DNA from: Pseudooceanicola pacificus
GTDB lineage: Bacteria > Pseudomonadota > Alphaproteobacteria > Rhodobacterales > Rhodobacteraceae
Direction: 5' to 3'
DNA length: 64,000 nucleotides
NCBI RefSeq assembly: GCF_009789075.1
Contig: NZ_WNXQ01000001.1
Location: forward strand, 186,001 to 250,000
Below the pieces are notes generated by a model, which did not search any database, had not been told where the DNA came from, and saw only the letters and a program-made list of their open reading frames with translations. Each line of letters starts with the position of its first letter. Position 1 is the stretch's first letter. Shown here piece by piece: positions 8,729 to 17,202 of the stretch. The position numbers and the translations under genes were made by a program.

Positions 8729-9382
8729 ATGCCCCTGACCGACATCCGCGCCCGCATCGCCGAGGCCGAAACCGCCGCGGGCCGCCCCGCGGGCAGTGCC
8801 CGGCTGATCGCCGTGTCGAAACTGCAGCCCGACGAAAGGGTCGAAGCGGTGCTGCAAGAGGGCCAGCGCGTCTTTGGCGAGAACCGCGTGCAGGAGGCCG
8901 CCGGCAAATGGCCCCGCTTCCGCGAGACCTACGACGGGGTCGAGCTGCATATCATCGGACCCCTGCAGACCAACAAGGCCCGTCAGGCGATGGAGCTGGC
9001 CCAGGCGATCCATTCGCTCGACCGGCCCAAGCTGGCGAACACCTTTGCCCGGCTGGCGCAGGAGATCGGCACCTGCCCGCAGCTTTTCATCCAGGTCAAC
9101 ACCGGGGAGGAGCCGCAGAAGGCCGGTGTCCTGCCCGGCGAGACCGACGCCTTTGTCGCCGAATGCCGCGGGCTGGACCTGCCGATCGCGGGGCTGATGT
9201 GCATCCCCCCGGTCGACGAGGAACCCTCGCTGCATTTCGCCCTGCTGGCCAAGATCGCCGCCCGCAACGGGCTGGAGGGGCTGTCGATGGGCATGTCCGG
9301 CGATTTCGAAAAGGCGATCATGCACGGCGCGACTCATGTCCGCGTGGGCAGCGCCATCTTCGGGGATCGCGACACGCACTGA
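8729..9382 (+). CDS. yggS: YggS-family pyridoxal-phosphate homeostasis protein
   Basis: The 217-residue protein is a fold-type III PLP-binding protein. Lys31 in AVSKLQP is the Schiff-base lysine; FGENRVQEA, HIIGPLQTNKA, IQVNTGEEPQKAG, GLMCIPP and SMGMSGDFEKAI are the family's conserved blocks in order, with GATHVRVGSAIFG at the end binding phosphate. The family has no clear catalytic activity and buffers PLP, affecting amino-acid pools. GGAGG lies 5 nt before the ATG at 8729. Confidence 0.95.
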   Translation: MPLTDIRARIAEAETAAGRPAGSARLIAVSKLQPDERVEAVLQEGQRVFGENRVQEAAGKWPRFRETYDGVELHIIGPLQTNKARQAMELAQAIHSLDRPKLANTFARLAQEIGTCPQLFIQVNTGEEPQKAGVLPGETDAFVAECRGLDLPIAGLMCIPPVDEEPSLHFALLAKIAARNGLEGLSMGMSGDFEKAIMHGATHVRVGSAIFGDRDTH

Positions 9383-9414
9383 CCTCCGGGGCGTACCCGG
9401 CCCGCCCGCGCCTT

Positions 9415-9933
9415 TCAGGCGAGCGCGGCCAGCCCCGGCGCGGGCACGATCACCCCGGCGCCCGGCTGGATCCGCCCGGCGATCCAGCGCAGGTGGTCGC
9501 GGCGGAACGCGATGCAGCCCGCCGTCGGCGCGCCCGGCCTGCGCCACTGGTGCAGGAAGATCGCCGAGCCGCGCCCCGGCTGCGCCTCGGGCCAGTTCCA
9601 GTCGGTCAGCAGCACGATGTCGTACATCGGATCGGCCCGGCGCAGCGCCTCGTGGCTGGGGGCATAGGGCGCGCGGACCATCAGGTTATAGGCCGCGTCG
9701 CGCGGGTCGTCGGACCACAGGTCGCCCGGGCCGATCGGCTCGGCCCAGTCGGCGGGGCGGGCCATGCGGTCGGGGCGGTAGAGCATGCCCACCACGCGAT
9801 GCCGTCCGACCGGCGTGGCGCCGTCGCCTTCGCGCTTGTCGGCCCGGATGCCGCCGCGCCCGATGGTGCAGGGAAACAGGCGCCCCATGAACCGGACGCC
9901 GCGCGGGGTCAGGACCAGATCGAAGGGGCTCAC
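9415..9933 (-). CDS. L,D-transpeptidase (YkuD) family protein
   Basis: The 172-residue protein carries the YkuD catalytic block: His128 in IFLHQW and the nucleophile Cys140 in PTAGCIAF. The N-terminal half has RREGD/ATPVGRHRV-like sequence typical of stand-alone cytoplasm-starting L,D-transpeptidase-like proteins. I see no clear signal peptide, so export is uncertain. Such enzymes make or rework 3-3 peptidoglycan cross-links or attach lipoproteins to the wall. The ATG overlaps the ribA stop by 4 nt, so the two are co-translated although they are functionally unrelated. Confidence 0.85.
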   Translation of the reverse strand: MSPFDLVLTPRGVRFMGRLFPCTIGRGGIRADKREGDGATPVGRHRVVGMLYRPDRMARPADWAEPIGPGDLWSDDPRDAAYNLMVRAPYAPSHEALRRADPMYDIVLLTDWNWPEAQPGRGSAIFLHQWRRPGAPTAGCIAFRRDHLRWIAGRIQPGAGVIVPAPGLAALA

Positions 9934-11021
9934 AGCAGGTGGCCCGATTTCCGGGCCTTGGTCGCCAGATAGGCGCGGTTATGCGCGTTCTCGCCCACCT
10001 TCAGCGGCACCCGTTCGGTCACGGCGATGCCGTTTTTTTCCATCATCGCGATCTTGGCGGGGTTGTTGGTCAGCAGCCGCACCTTGCGGAACCCCATCCG
10101 CGTCAGGATGTCCGAGCCGAGGCGGAAATCCCGCTCGTCATCCTCGAACCCCAGGCGGTGGTTCGCCTCGACCGTGTCGAATCCCTGATCCTGCAGCGAA
10201 TAGGCCCGCATCTTGTTGGCCAGCCCGATCCCCCGCCCCTCCTGGTTGAGGTAGAGGAGCACGCCGGCCCCTTCCTCGCCCATCTGGTGCAGGGCGCCGC
10301 GCAGCTGCGGGCCGCAGTCGCATTTCAGGCTGCCCAGCAGGTCGCCGGTGAAACAGGCCGAATGCAGCCGCGCCAGCACCGGCTGGTCGCGCTTGGGGCG
10401 GCCGATCTCGATGGCGTAATGCTCTTCGCCGCCGTCCTCGGGGCGAAAGACATGCACCCGCCCCGCCTCTGAGGCCTCAAGCGGCACGCGGGCAAAAATC
10501 ACCGGATGCAGCGGGCTGGCCGTGTCGATCACCGATTTGGCCCGCACGGCGTCCAGCGCGGTCAGCCCGTTCTCGCCCGCGAACCGGGCGGCGTCGGGGA
10601 TCGGCAGCACCAGAACGGCGGGCAGGATGCGCGCCGCCTTGGCGATGCGCAGGGCCAGCCGGTGCAGATGCGCCGGGCCGGTCCGTTCGGCAACCAGCGG
10701 CCCCTTCATCGGCGATCTCAGATCGTCCGCCGGGTCCGAGATCGCGGCGATCCACGCCAGGCTGACATCCGCCGGCAGGGCGATGCGCGCCAGGTCGCCG
10801 TCATAGGGCCGCGCCTTCAGCGTCTCGGCCCGGCGCGCGGTCACCGCCAGCACCGGCGCGCCGCCAAGCGCCCGCAGGTCCGCCAGCCGCTGCGACGACA
10901 GGGTTTCCGCCGCCAGAACCAGCGCGCCCTCGGCTCCGTCCAGCAGCACGATCCCCAGCCCCATGCGCAGATCGGCCCGCGCGCGGGCCAGCATTTCGGC
11001 AATGTCAGGCATGAAACTCAT
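9930..11021 (-). CDS. ribA: GTP cyclohydrolase II with N-terminal extension
   Basis: The 363-residue protein catalyses the first step of riboflavin synthesis, opening GTP to a diaminopyrimidine. The C-terminal 180 residues hold the RibA domain with zinc ligands Cys223, Cys234 and Cys236 (ACFTGDLLGSLKCDCG), NQEGRGIG at 259-266 and LLTNNPAKI at 317-325. The first roughly 190 residues resemble a DHBP-synthase-like fold but lack the acidic DDxxREGD-type active site, a known alphaproteobacterial RibA variant. I choose the ATG at 11021 because GGAG lies 8 nt upstream; the ATG at 11012 is a second option. The open frame extends much further only by chance. Confidence 0.92.
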   Translation of the reverse strand: MSFMPDIAEMLARARADLRMGLGIVLLDGAEGALVLAAETLSSQRLADLRALGGAPVLAVTARRAETLKARPYDGDLARIALPADVSLAWIAAISDPADDLRSPMKGPLVAERTGPAHLHRLALRIAKAARILPAVLVLPIPDAARFAGENGLTALDAVRAKSVIDTASPLHPVIFARVPLEASEAGRVHVFRPEDGGEEHYAIEIGRPKRDQPVLARLHSACFTGDLLGSLKCDCGPQLRGALHQMGEEGAGVLLYLNQEGRGIGLANKMRAYSLQDQGFDTVEANHRLGFEDDERDFRLGSDILTRMGFRKVRLLTNNPAKIAMMEKNGIAVTERVPLKVGENAHNRAYLATKARKSGHLL

Positions 11022-11175
11022 GACGGGATCTCCGCGTTGATACGGGAGATGTAATGCTTCACGGGAAAATTTGAAACATTCCTCAGGTGCATACACGTCC
11101 GCGTGACAGGGTTGCAGCAAATCTTGCCGCCCGCGTGAAACACACCGATGTGAAGTGCACAAAGGAGGGCCCGCA

Positions 11176-11862
11176 ATGGCACAACTGAAGAAAATCCTGC
11201 TTGTCGACGATGACGAGGACCTGCGCGAGGCACTGAGCGAGCAACTGGTGATGACCGAGGATTTCGACGTCTTCGAAGCCGCCAGCGGCGCCGACGCCAT
11301 GAGCCGCGTCAAGGAAGGTCTGTTCGATCTGGTCATTCTGGACGTCGGCCTGCCCGACACCGATGGCCGCGAACTGTGCCGCCTGATGCGCAAGCAGGGT
11401 GTCAAAAGCCCTGTCGTGATGCTGACCGGCCATGACAGCGATGCCGATACCATCCTGGGGCTGGACGCCGGCGCCAACGACTATGTGACCAAGCCGTTCA
11501 AGTTCCCCGTCCTGCTGGCCCGCATCCGCGCGCAGCTGCGCCAGCACGAGCAGAGCGAGGACGCGATTTTCCAGCTTGGCCCCTATACGTTCAAGCCCGC
11601 GATGAAGCTGCTGGTGACCGAGGACGAGCGCAAGATCAGGTTGACCGAGAAGGAAACCAACATCCTGAAGTTCCTGTACCGCGCGACCGAGGGCGTGGTG
11701 GCCCGCGACGTGCTGCTGCACGAGGTCTGGGGCTACAATGCCGGGGTCACGACCCACACGCTGGAAACCCACATCTACCGCCTGCGCCAGAAGATCGAGC
11801 CGGATCCGACCAATGCACGGCTTCTGGTCACCGAATCCGGCGGCTACCGTCTGGTGGCGTAA
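11176..11862 (+). CDS. cenR: OmpR-family response regulator, CenR-type
   Basis: The 228-residue regulator has a receiver domain with acidic residues D11-D12, phospho-acceptor D56 (ILDVGLPD), T84 and K106, and a winged-helix DNA-binding domain ending THTLETHIYRLRQKIEP and ESGGYRLVA. The overall sequence, especially GLDAGANDYVTKPFKFPVLLARIRAQLRQHE and the conserved linker, matches what I recall of CenR, the essential envelope regulator of Caulobacter and Rhodobacter that partners CenK. The kinase is not adjacent. Perfect AAAGGAGGG precedes the ATG at 11176. The symbol is by resemblance and could be a close paralogue. Confidence 0.75.
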   Translation: MAQLKKILLVDDDEDLREALSEQLVMTEDFDVFEAASGADAMSRVKEGLFDLVILDVGLPDTDGRELCRLMRKQGVKSPVVMLTGHDSDADTILGLDAGANDYVTKPFKFPVLLARIRAQLRQHEQSEDAIFQLGPYTFKPAMKLLVTEDERKIRLTEKETNILKFLYRATEGVVARDVLLHEVWGYNAGVTTHTLETHIYRLRQKIEPDPTNARLLVTESGGYRLVA

Positions 11863-11867
11863 GGAAT

Positions 11868-12002
11868 ACCTGACCTGACTTGGGGTCAGGTGACATGATA
11901 CTCTCTCACTCGTGACGAGTGTGACGGAACCCCGCGCATGTCCGGGTGATTGATATGCACCTCCCTGTTGGACTGGCCCGGGCACTGCCCGGGCCTTTTT
12001 TT
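11868..12002 (+). ncRNA. Candidate small RNA or structured 3' UTR of the CenR-type gene
   Basis: Three hairpins follow in order: ACCTGACC/GGTCAGGT (11868-11891), CACTCG/CGAGTG (11907-11921) and a very stable GGCCCGGGCA/TGCCCGGGCC (11975-11995) followed by seven Ts. Between the last two lies CACCTCCCTG, which could pair with ribosome-binding sites. No reading frame fills the segment. This is the look of a terminator-ended small RNA, either processed from the upstream mRNA or separately transcribed; no promoter is obvious. Confidence 0.35.
11975..12002 (+). terminator. Strong intrinsic terminator
   Basis: GGCCCGGGCA, a 1-nt centre and TGCCCGGGCC form a 10-bp GC-rich stem followed by TTTTTTT. 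It terminates transcription from the CenR-type gene side, in the gap before the convergent DUF5666 gene. Confidence 0.9.
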
Positions 12003-12114
12003 GTGCCCGGGCCTTTCTTGTGTGTCCACTGGAAGGCGCAGCCCGGTCCGCACCGCACCGCGCGCTTCGGCACGCGGGGTGTCTGCCACGCGCGCCGCGA
12101 CCCGGGCGGGCCGA

Positions 12115-13050
12115 TCAGCGCGGCGTGGCCGGGTCCATCATCGGGATGCCGGTGCAGCCCAGCCGGGCCGCCAGCTCCTGGGGCACCGTGCCGCCATCGG
12201 CGGGGGAGCCGCAGCTGAGGATCCGCTGCTCGGGGTCGATCATACCGGGATTTTCGGTATAGGCCACCAGCCCGCTGCCCAGCAGGATATACATGCCCGA
12301 CCCGTCCCGCGCATCGGCCAGGTAGCCCTCGGCCAGCACCAGCCCGGCACTGTCGGGGAAGATGCCGAAGGACAGCCGCTCGGCCGAGATGCCGCCGGGG
12401 ATCGGTTGGCCCTCGGCGCTCAGCACCTCGCCGGGCCCGGCATGGGTGGGGGAGATCCCCTCCAGCCGCGCGCCGCCGATGGTCACCCCGTCGGGCGTGC
12501 GCTTCCAGGTGCCCTGCACCAGCGCATGATCCTGCGGCGGGATCGGCTCGATATCCGAGGCGCTGAGCGCATTTTCCTGCCACAGCCCGCTGACGGCGAC
12601 CCAGTCGCCCGGCTCCAGCTCTCCGGCATCGGCCAGCACCTGCGAGCCCATGACGGTGAAGCTGCCCCGGGCCACCGATTCGATCGGCCCGATCAGGGCA
12701 AAGACCCGGTCGATGGAGCGCGCGCGCCAGTCGTCGCCCTCGGGGTCGGCCATCACCGCCACCACGTCGCCCGGCTCCAGCATCTCGGCCGTCATGCTGC
12801 CGAGGGGCGAGTGGACGAGCAGGCCCGGGTCATAGACCACCCGCTGCCCGTTCACGTGGATCGAGCCCAGCCCGGTGATCACGCCATAGATGCCCGCGGG
12901 CGCGATGCCGGTTCCGACGATGCCGCCCTCGGCCTCGGGGATGTCCTTGTCGCGCGCCGGGGACAGCGCGGGCGCCAGCGCCGTGGCCAGCGCAATCAGG
13001 CCGGCGGCAAGGCGGGCCAGGGGCCGCCGGACGGTCGGAAACGGCTTCAT
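12115..13050 (-). CDS. DUF5666 family exported protein
   Basis: The 311-residue protein begins with a basic N-terminus and a long hydrophobic segment ending ALAPALSPARD, a likely Sec signal. The mature part contains repeated beta-rich units of the type VIGTVESVDGGSFTVMGSQVLAD and LEPGDWVAVSG-x-W, which characterise DUF5666 OB-like repeats. The function of the family is unknown; export to the periplasm is inferred. The ATG overlaps the upstream DUF6502 stop by 4 nt, and this pairing suggests the two proteins work together. Confidence 0.75.
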   Translation of the reverse strand: MKPFPTVRRPLARLAAGLIALATALAPALSPARDKDIPEAEGGIVGTGIAPAGIYGVITGLGSIHVNGQRVVYDPGLLVHSPLGSMTAEMLEPGDVVAVMADPEGDDWRARSIDRVFALIGPIESVARGSFTVMGSQVLADAGELEPGDWVAVSGLWQENALSASDIEPIPPQDHALVQGTWKRTPDGVTIGGARLEGISPTHAGPGEVLSAEGQPIPGGISAERLSFGIFPDSAGLVLAEGYLADARDGSGMYILLGSGLVAYTENPGMIDPEQRILSCGSPADGGTVPQELAARLGCTGIPMMDPATPR

Positions 13051-13829
13051 TCGTGGTCCTCCGGTGGATCGGGCCGCACGAAAGCGCCCAGGACGAACCG
13101 TCCCGTGGCGCCCGGGAGGTCCCGGTCCCGTTTCTGCAATTCATGGGCCTTTCGGTCCAGCGCTACCAGCATCTCCTGCGCGGCCTTGCGCGCGGCGGCG
13201 TCCAGTTCTGCCACCGACTCGGGCGACAGATGGGAATAGCGCAGCGCACGGTCGTAATGCCGGGTGCCTTCGGTGGCGGTGAGGTTGTGCACCGCCGCGT
13301 CCAGATGCGGCGCCAGCGTGGCGCCAAAGGCGGCGACCATCTCGTCGCTGCCCGCGCGCGGCAGGGCGGCGGTGGTCAGCGGCACCAGCAGGCCCGCGTC
13401 GTCGGTGGTGACCGCGCCGTGATCCTGCAGCGCGGCCAGCACCGTGCCCGGGGCCATGTCGATGCGCGCGGACCGCACCAGCGCGTCGAACTCGGCCCGG
13501 GTCAGGGGGCGGCCGCCGTCGGGTCCGGCCAGATCCGGCTCTCCGCGCCAGTGGGCCAGCACCTGCGCCACAGCGCCGATGGCCGTCCTCTTGGGCTGGG
13601 GCATGGCCTCGCGCAGGCGCTTGACGTCCTTGCGGTGTAGCCCGGTGACCAGCGAGATGCGGCTGTCGCTGGCATCCGCGCCCTCGGTCCGCTCGGCCGA
13701 CCGCACCATCGCGCCCTTCAGCGCCTCATAGGCCTGGCCCAGGCTGACCCCGCGCACAATCAGCGCCTCGGACAAAGGTGTCAGAAGGCGTTGGAGGACG
13801 TGCAGGAAGGGGTCATTCTGTCTGGTCAA
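13047..13829 (-). CDS. DUF6502 family protein
   Basis: The 260-residue protein has no signal peptide. Its N-terminal 75 residues (LLTPLSEALIVRGVSLGQAYEALKGAMV, then SRISLVTGLHRKDVKRLREA) look like a helix-turn-helix type unit and match DUF6502 as I recall it; the rest is helical. A DNA-binding role is possible but not shown. It is the first gene of a two-gene unit with the exported DUF5666 protein. Confidence 0.65.
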   Translation of the reverse strand: MTRQNDPFLHVLQRLLTPLSEALIVRGVSLGQAYEALKGAMVRSAERTEGADASDSRISLVTGLHRKDVKRLREAMPQPKRTAIGAVAQVLAHWRGEPDLAGPDGGRPLTRAEFDALVRSARIDMAPGTVLAALQDHGAVTTDDAGLLVPLTTAALPRAGSDEMVAAFGATLAPHLDAAVHNLTATEGTRHYDRALRYSHLSPESVAELDAAARKAAQEMLVALDRKAHELQKRDRDLPGATGRFVLGAFVRPDPPEDHE

Positions 13830-13926
13830 TCGCGCGGTCCGGGTTTCGACTGAACCTAGCGCGAAACCGCCCGCTCAACCAGCCGGGCGCCCGTCAAACC
13901 TGGGTGATCCGGATGTCATCGAAGGC

Positions 13927-14742
13927 TCAGGTCTTCAGCGCGTTGATCCGCATCTCGACCGCCACCTTGCCGTCCTTTTCGATGCAGAGCGCATCCCAGC
14001 CCCCGCCCGAGCGGCGGGCGAGGATGCGAAACCCGTCATCCCAGAACAGCGGCCGGCGGAAATAGATGTCGAGATCGGCCCCCGTCGGCGCGAATTCCCG
14101 CCAGATCGCGGCGGTCAGGTAGCGCACCCCATGCGCCCCGCCGATGATCGGCGCGCGATAGCCGGCGCGGTTGGCGGCCTCCATCTCGGTATGGATCGGG
14201 TTGCGGGTGTGCAGGCTGTAGCCCTGCACGATCTCGGGCGTCAGCTGCACCTCGCCCAGGCGGACCAGACCGTCCAGGCTGTCAAAGACCGGCGGGGGGC
14301 GTTCCCCCGCTCCGCGCAGCGCGGGATCGGCCTGTTTCGTCGGGTCGGTCTTGAGCGAGCGCCGCGCCGAAATCAGCGCCAGCGCCCCGTCCTGCCCGTG
14401 ATAGCGCACCTCGCTGGTGGTCACCCGCCCGCGCGGGGCATGGGTGACGTCCAGGATACCGCCCTCCAGCATCACCTCTTCGTCCAGACGCGGCAGGCGG
14501 CGGATATCCAGCTTCTGCACCATGTTGACGCCGCCATTGGCCGAAACGCCGTTGCTCACGCCCTCGTTGATGGCATGGGTGATGAACTGCGCCGGGTCGG
14601 CCCCGCCGCTGTAGATCGCCGGGTCGATGCCGCAGAGGGCCAGCAGGCGGGCCTCCTCCTGTGCGTCCAGGTGAAAGCTGCGCCTGCGGTACTGGAACCC
14701 GCGATAGGGTTCGATCTCGGCCACGGTCCCGGTCTCGGTCAT
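13927..14742 (-). CDS. MaoC-like hotdog-fold protein, probable dehydratase/hydratase
   Basis: The 271-residue protein looks like a double-hotdog member of the MaoC group. The second half has NPIHTEMEAANRAGYRAPI then GGAHGVRYLTAAI, corresponding to the family's NPIH/D-x-AxxAGF and G-x-L positions; the first half has HAINEGVSNGVSANGG. Members hydrate or dehydrate acyl thioesters. I choose the ATG at 14742 because GGGGGAT stands 7 nt upstream, whereas the ATG at 14760 has no such site. The substrate is unknown. Confidence 0.6.
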   Translation of the reverse strand: MTETGTVAEIEPYRGFQYRRRSFHLDAQEEARLLALCGIDPAIYSGGADPAQFITHAINEGVSNGVSANGGVNMVQKLDIRRLPRLDEEVMLEGGILDVTHAPRGRVTTSEVRYHGQDGALALISARRSLKTDPTKQADPALRGAGERPPPVFDSLDGLVRLGEVQLTPEIVQGYSLHTRNPIHTEMEAANRAGYRAPIIGGAHGVRYLTAAIWREFAPTGADLDIYFRRPLFWDDGFRILARRSGGGWDALCIEKDGKVAVEMRINALKT

Positions 14743-14828
14743 CACGCATCCCCCGATCATCAGGGGGACATGCTAGCACCGCCGCCCTGCGCGCCCCAAC
14801 GGCGGGGGCGCGGATCGCAGGAATGCGC

Positions 14829-15950
14829 TCAGAGCACGGCGCCCCGCGCGTCCACCGGCCAGATGCATTCGACGATCCCGCCGCGCGTGCCGATGATCCA
14901 GTCGTGCAGGTTCACGGTCGGATCGCAATGCCCCGGGATCAGCGACAGCACCGCGCCCACGCCGGGCCGCCGCGCCGGATCGGTCAGGATCACCGTATGT
15001 TCGTCCGACACGCCCCGCACCCGGGCCCAGGGCGCATCCACCACGCGCGGCGGGCCGCTTTCGGTCGACATCGCCTTGAGGCCCGCATCGGTCACGATCC
15101 GGTCGGGCACCGGGGCGCTGATCACCGTGCTGCGGATCGTCAGGCTGTTGGCAAAGCGCCGGTCGGGCTGGCCATCGGGGCCGAGGTTGTCGGAATAATC
15201 CCCGTCCATGAAGACGTAGGAGCCCGCCTGCAGCTCGGTCCACAGGCCCAGCTCGGTCTCGAATTCGTGGCTGCCGGTGCCCGCCCCGCCGACGATGCGG
15301 CAGTCGAGCCCCTCGGCCGCCAGCAGGTCGAGCGTCTGGCGCAGGCCCTCGGCGGCGGCGGCGATGGCGGCGCGCCGGTCGTCGTGCCCCCGGATATGCT
15401 GGGCGCTGCCGTGATAGGCCTGCACCCCGCCGAACCGCAGGCTGTCATGCCCGGCGATGCGGCGGGCCAGGGCCAGGGCCGGCGCTCCCGGCGGCGTACC
15501 GCAGCGGCCGGTGCCGACGTCGATCTCGACCAGCACCTCGACCACGGTGCCGAACCGCGCGGCCGCGGCGGCGATCCGGTCGACATTGCCGCCGTCATCG
15601 GCGCAGACGGCCAGCCGGATACGCTTGGACAGGGCGGCCAGGCGGTCGAGCTTGCGCTCCCCCACCACCTGGTTGGTCACCAGAATGTCGCCGATACCGG
15701 CATTGGCCAGCGCCTCGGCCTCGCCCACCTTCTGGCAGCAGATGCCGACGGCGCCCGCGGCGATCTGCATCCGGGCGATGGCGGCGCATTTGTGGGTCTT
15801 GGCATGGGGCCGCAGGCGGATGCCGCGCGCGGCGGCGAAATCGGCCATCCGCCGGATGTTCGCCTCCAGCAGGTCGAGATCGACCACCAGGGCGGGCGTC
15901 TCGATCACGTCGACCGGATCGCCGACACAGGCGGCGGGGGCGTTCATCAT
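14829..15950 (-). CDS. DSD1-family PLP enzyme (D-threonine/3-hydroxyaspartate aldolase or D-serine dehydratase type)
   Basis: The 373-residue protein is a fold-type III PLP enzyme. Lys51 in RPHAKTHK is the expected Schiff-base lysine, VGGAGTGSHEFE and AGSYVFMDGDY bind cofactor and substrate, and a late GHCDPTVNLHD supplies the His and Cys metal ligands of this family. Members cleave D-threonine or D-3-hydroxyaspartate to glycine plus aldehyde, or deaminate D-serine. The ATG at 15950 (MMNAP) has GGAG 8 nt upstream; the longer frame has no support. It is divergent from a hydroxyacid dehydrogenase that might act on related intermediates. Confidence 0.82.
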   Translation of the reverse strand: MMNAPAACVGDPVDVIETPALVVDLDLLEANIRRMADFAAARGIRLRPHAKTHKCAAIARMQIAAGAVGICCQKVGEAEALANAGIGDILVTNQVVGERKLDRLAALSKRIRLAVCADDGGNVDRIAAAAARFGTVVEVLVEIDVGTGRCGTPPGAPALALARRIAGHDSLRFGGVQAYHGSAQHIRGHDDRRAAIAAAAEGLRQTLDLLAAEGLDCRIVGGAGTGSHEFETELGLWTELQAGSYVFMDGDYSDNLGPDGQPDRRFANSLTIRSTVISAPVPDRIVTDAGLKAMSTESGPPRVVDAPWARVRGVSDEHTVILTDPARRPGVGAVLSLIPGHCDPTVNLHDWIIGTRGGIVECIWPVDARGAVL

Positions 15951-16122
15951 GGCGGGCTCTCCGGGGATTTGCGGCGTGGACCCGCCCAGCTTAGCCCCTG
16001 TGCCAGAAGAGTGGAATATCCCCGCCACCCGGCCGCCCGGTCTGGTCATTCCGGCGCTGCTGCGCATGATGGCCCCGAACCGGGCCAGCCCTCTGGCCCC
16101 GCACCCAACAAAAGGTCCCGCC

Positions 16123-17061
16123 ATGAGCATTTCTGTCGTCCTTCATCCCAAACTGCCCGAAGGCGTGCGCGAGTATGTCAGCGCCCTGCCCGGGCTGCAG
16201 ATCGTCACGCCGCAGGACGACGAGGGTGTCGCCCGTGCCCTGCAGGACGGGGGCGAGGTGCTGGTTTCCTTCATCTGGAACGAAAGCTATCTTTCGCCCT
16301 CGCTGAAATGGGTGGCCAGCCCAAGCGCCGGATTCGACCAGTTCCCGGTGGCCGAACTGCATGCGCGCGACGTGGTGATCACCACCGGCGCCGGCGTGCA
16401 TGCGGATGCCGTGGCCGAACATGCCTTTGCCTTGATGCTGGCGCTGACCCGCAACCTGGGCACCGCGGCGCGCAACATGGCCGAGGCGAAATGGCAGCGC
16501 CCGCTCTGCGACGAGGTATTCGGCAAGAAGATCGCCATCGTCGGCATCGGCCGCATCGGGGATGCCTTTGCCCGGCGGCTGGATGGCTGGGGGGCCGAGG
16601 TCGTGGGCGTCAAGCGCAACCCGGCCACCTATTCCGGCCCGGTCGAGGTGATCCACCCGGTCAGCGCATTGCGCGAGGTCTGCGACTGGGCGGATATCCT
16701 GATTCTGACCTCACCCGCGCAGGTCGACGGGTCGGCCCTGATTGGGGCCGCAGAGCTGGAGGCGCTTGGCGCGGGCTGGATCGTGAACATCGGGCGCGGC
16801 AGCCTGATCGACGAAACCGCCCTGATCGCGGCGCTCGATTCCGGAGAGCTGAGGGGCGCGGGGCTCGACGTGTTCTCCAAGGAGCCGCTGCCCGCCGACA
16901 GCCCGCTCTGGACCTCGCCCAAGGTGCTGGTCAGCCCGCATGTCGCAGGCTCCACCCCCGCCTTCGGCAAGCGCTACGTCAAGGTCTTCGAAACCAACCT
17001 CGCCGCCTATCGCGGGCAGGGCGAATGGATGAACCTGCTGGGCCGCGATATTCCGCTCTGA
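16123..17061 (+). CDS. D-isomer-specific 2-hydroxyacid dehydrogenase
   Basis: The 312-residue protein has the NAD(P)-binding motif GIGRIG at residues 141-146 and the catalytic trio of the family: Arg in NIGRGSLID, Glu in GLDVFSKEPLP and His in VSPHVAGSTP. It should interconvert a 2-hydroxyacid and a 2-oxoacid; it could be a hydroxypyruvate/glyoxylate reductase type, but specificity cannot be read. AAAGG lies 7 nt before the ATG at 16123. The long upstream open frame is a GC-rich artefact. Confidence 0.9.
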   Translation: MSISVVLHPKLPEGVREYVSALPGLQIVTPQDDEGVARALQDGGEVLVSFIWNESYLSPSLKWVASPSAGFDQFPVAELHARDVVITTGAGVHADAVAEHAFALMLALTRNLGTAARNMAEAKWQRPLCDEVFGKKIAIVGIGRIGDAFARRLDGWGAEVVGVKRNPATYSGPVEVIHPVSALREVCDWADILILTSPAQVDGSALIGAAELEALGAGWIVNIGRGSLIDETALIAALDSGELRGAGLDVFSKEPLPADSPLWTSPKVLVSPHVAGSTPAFGKRYVKVFETNLAAYRGQGEWMNLLGRDIPL

Positions 17062-17202
17062 GCGCAGCAGGCGCCTGCAGGCCCCGGCGCGCGCCCGGGG
17101 CCCATGTCGCGAAGCGCCGCAGAGGGTCACGCCGCTGTGTGCCATCCTGCCGGACCGGCTGCGCGGTGTCGGCGCCCCGGCCCGGGCCCGAGCGCTCGCG
17201 CC

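Noticed and set aside
9930-11477. A longer RibA start, giving 515 codons
   Set aside because: The extra N-terminus is antisense to the CenR-type gene; the ATG at 11021 has a good ribosome-binding site.
11083-11985. A 300-codon minus-strand frame antisense to the CenR-type gene
   Set aside because: It has no ribosome-binding site or recognisable domain, and mirrors a well-supported gene.
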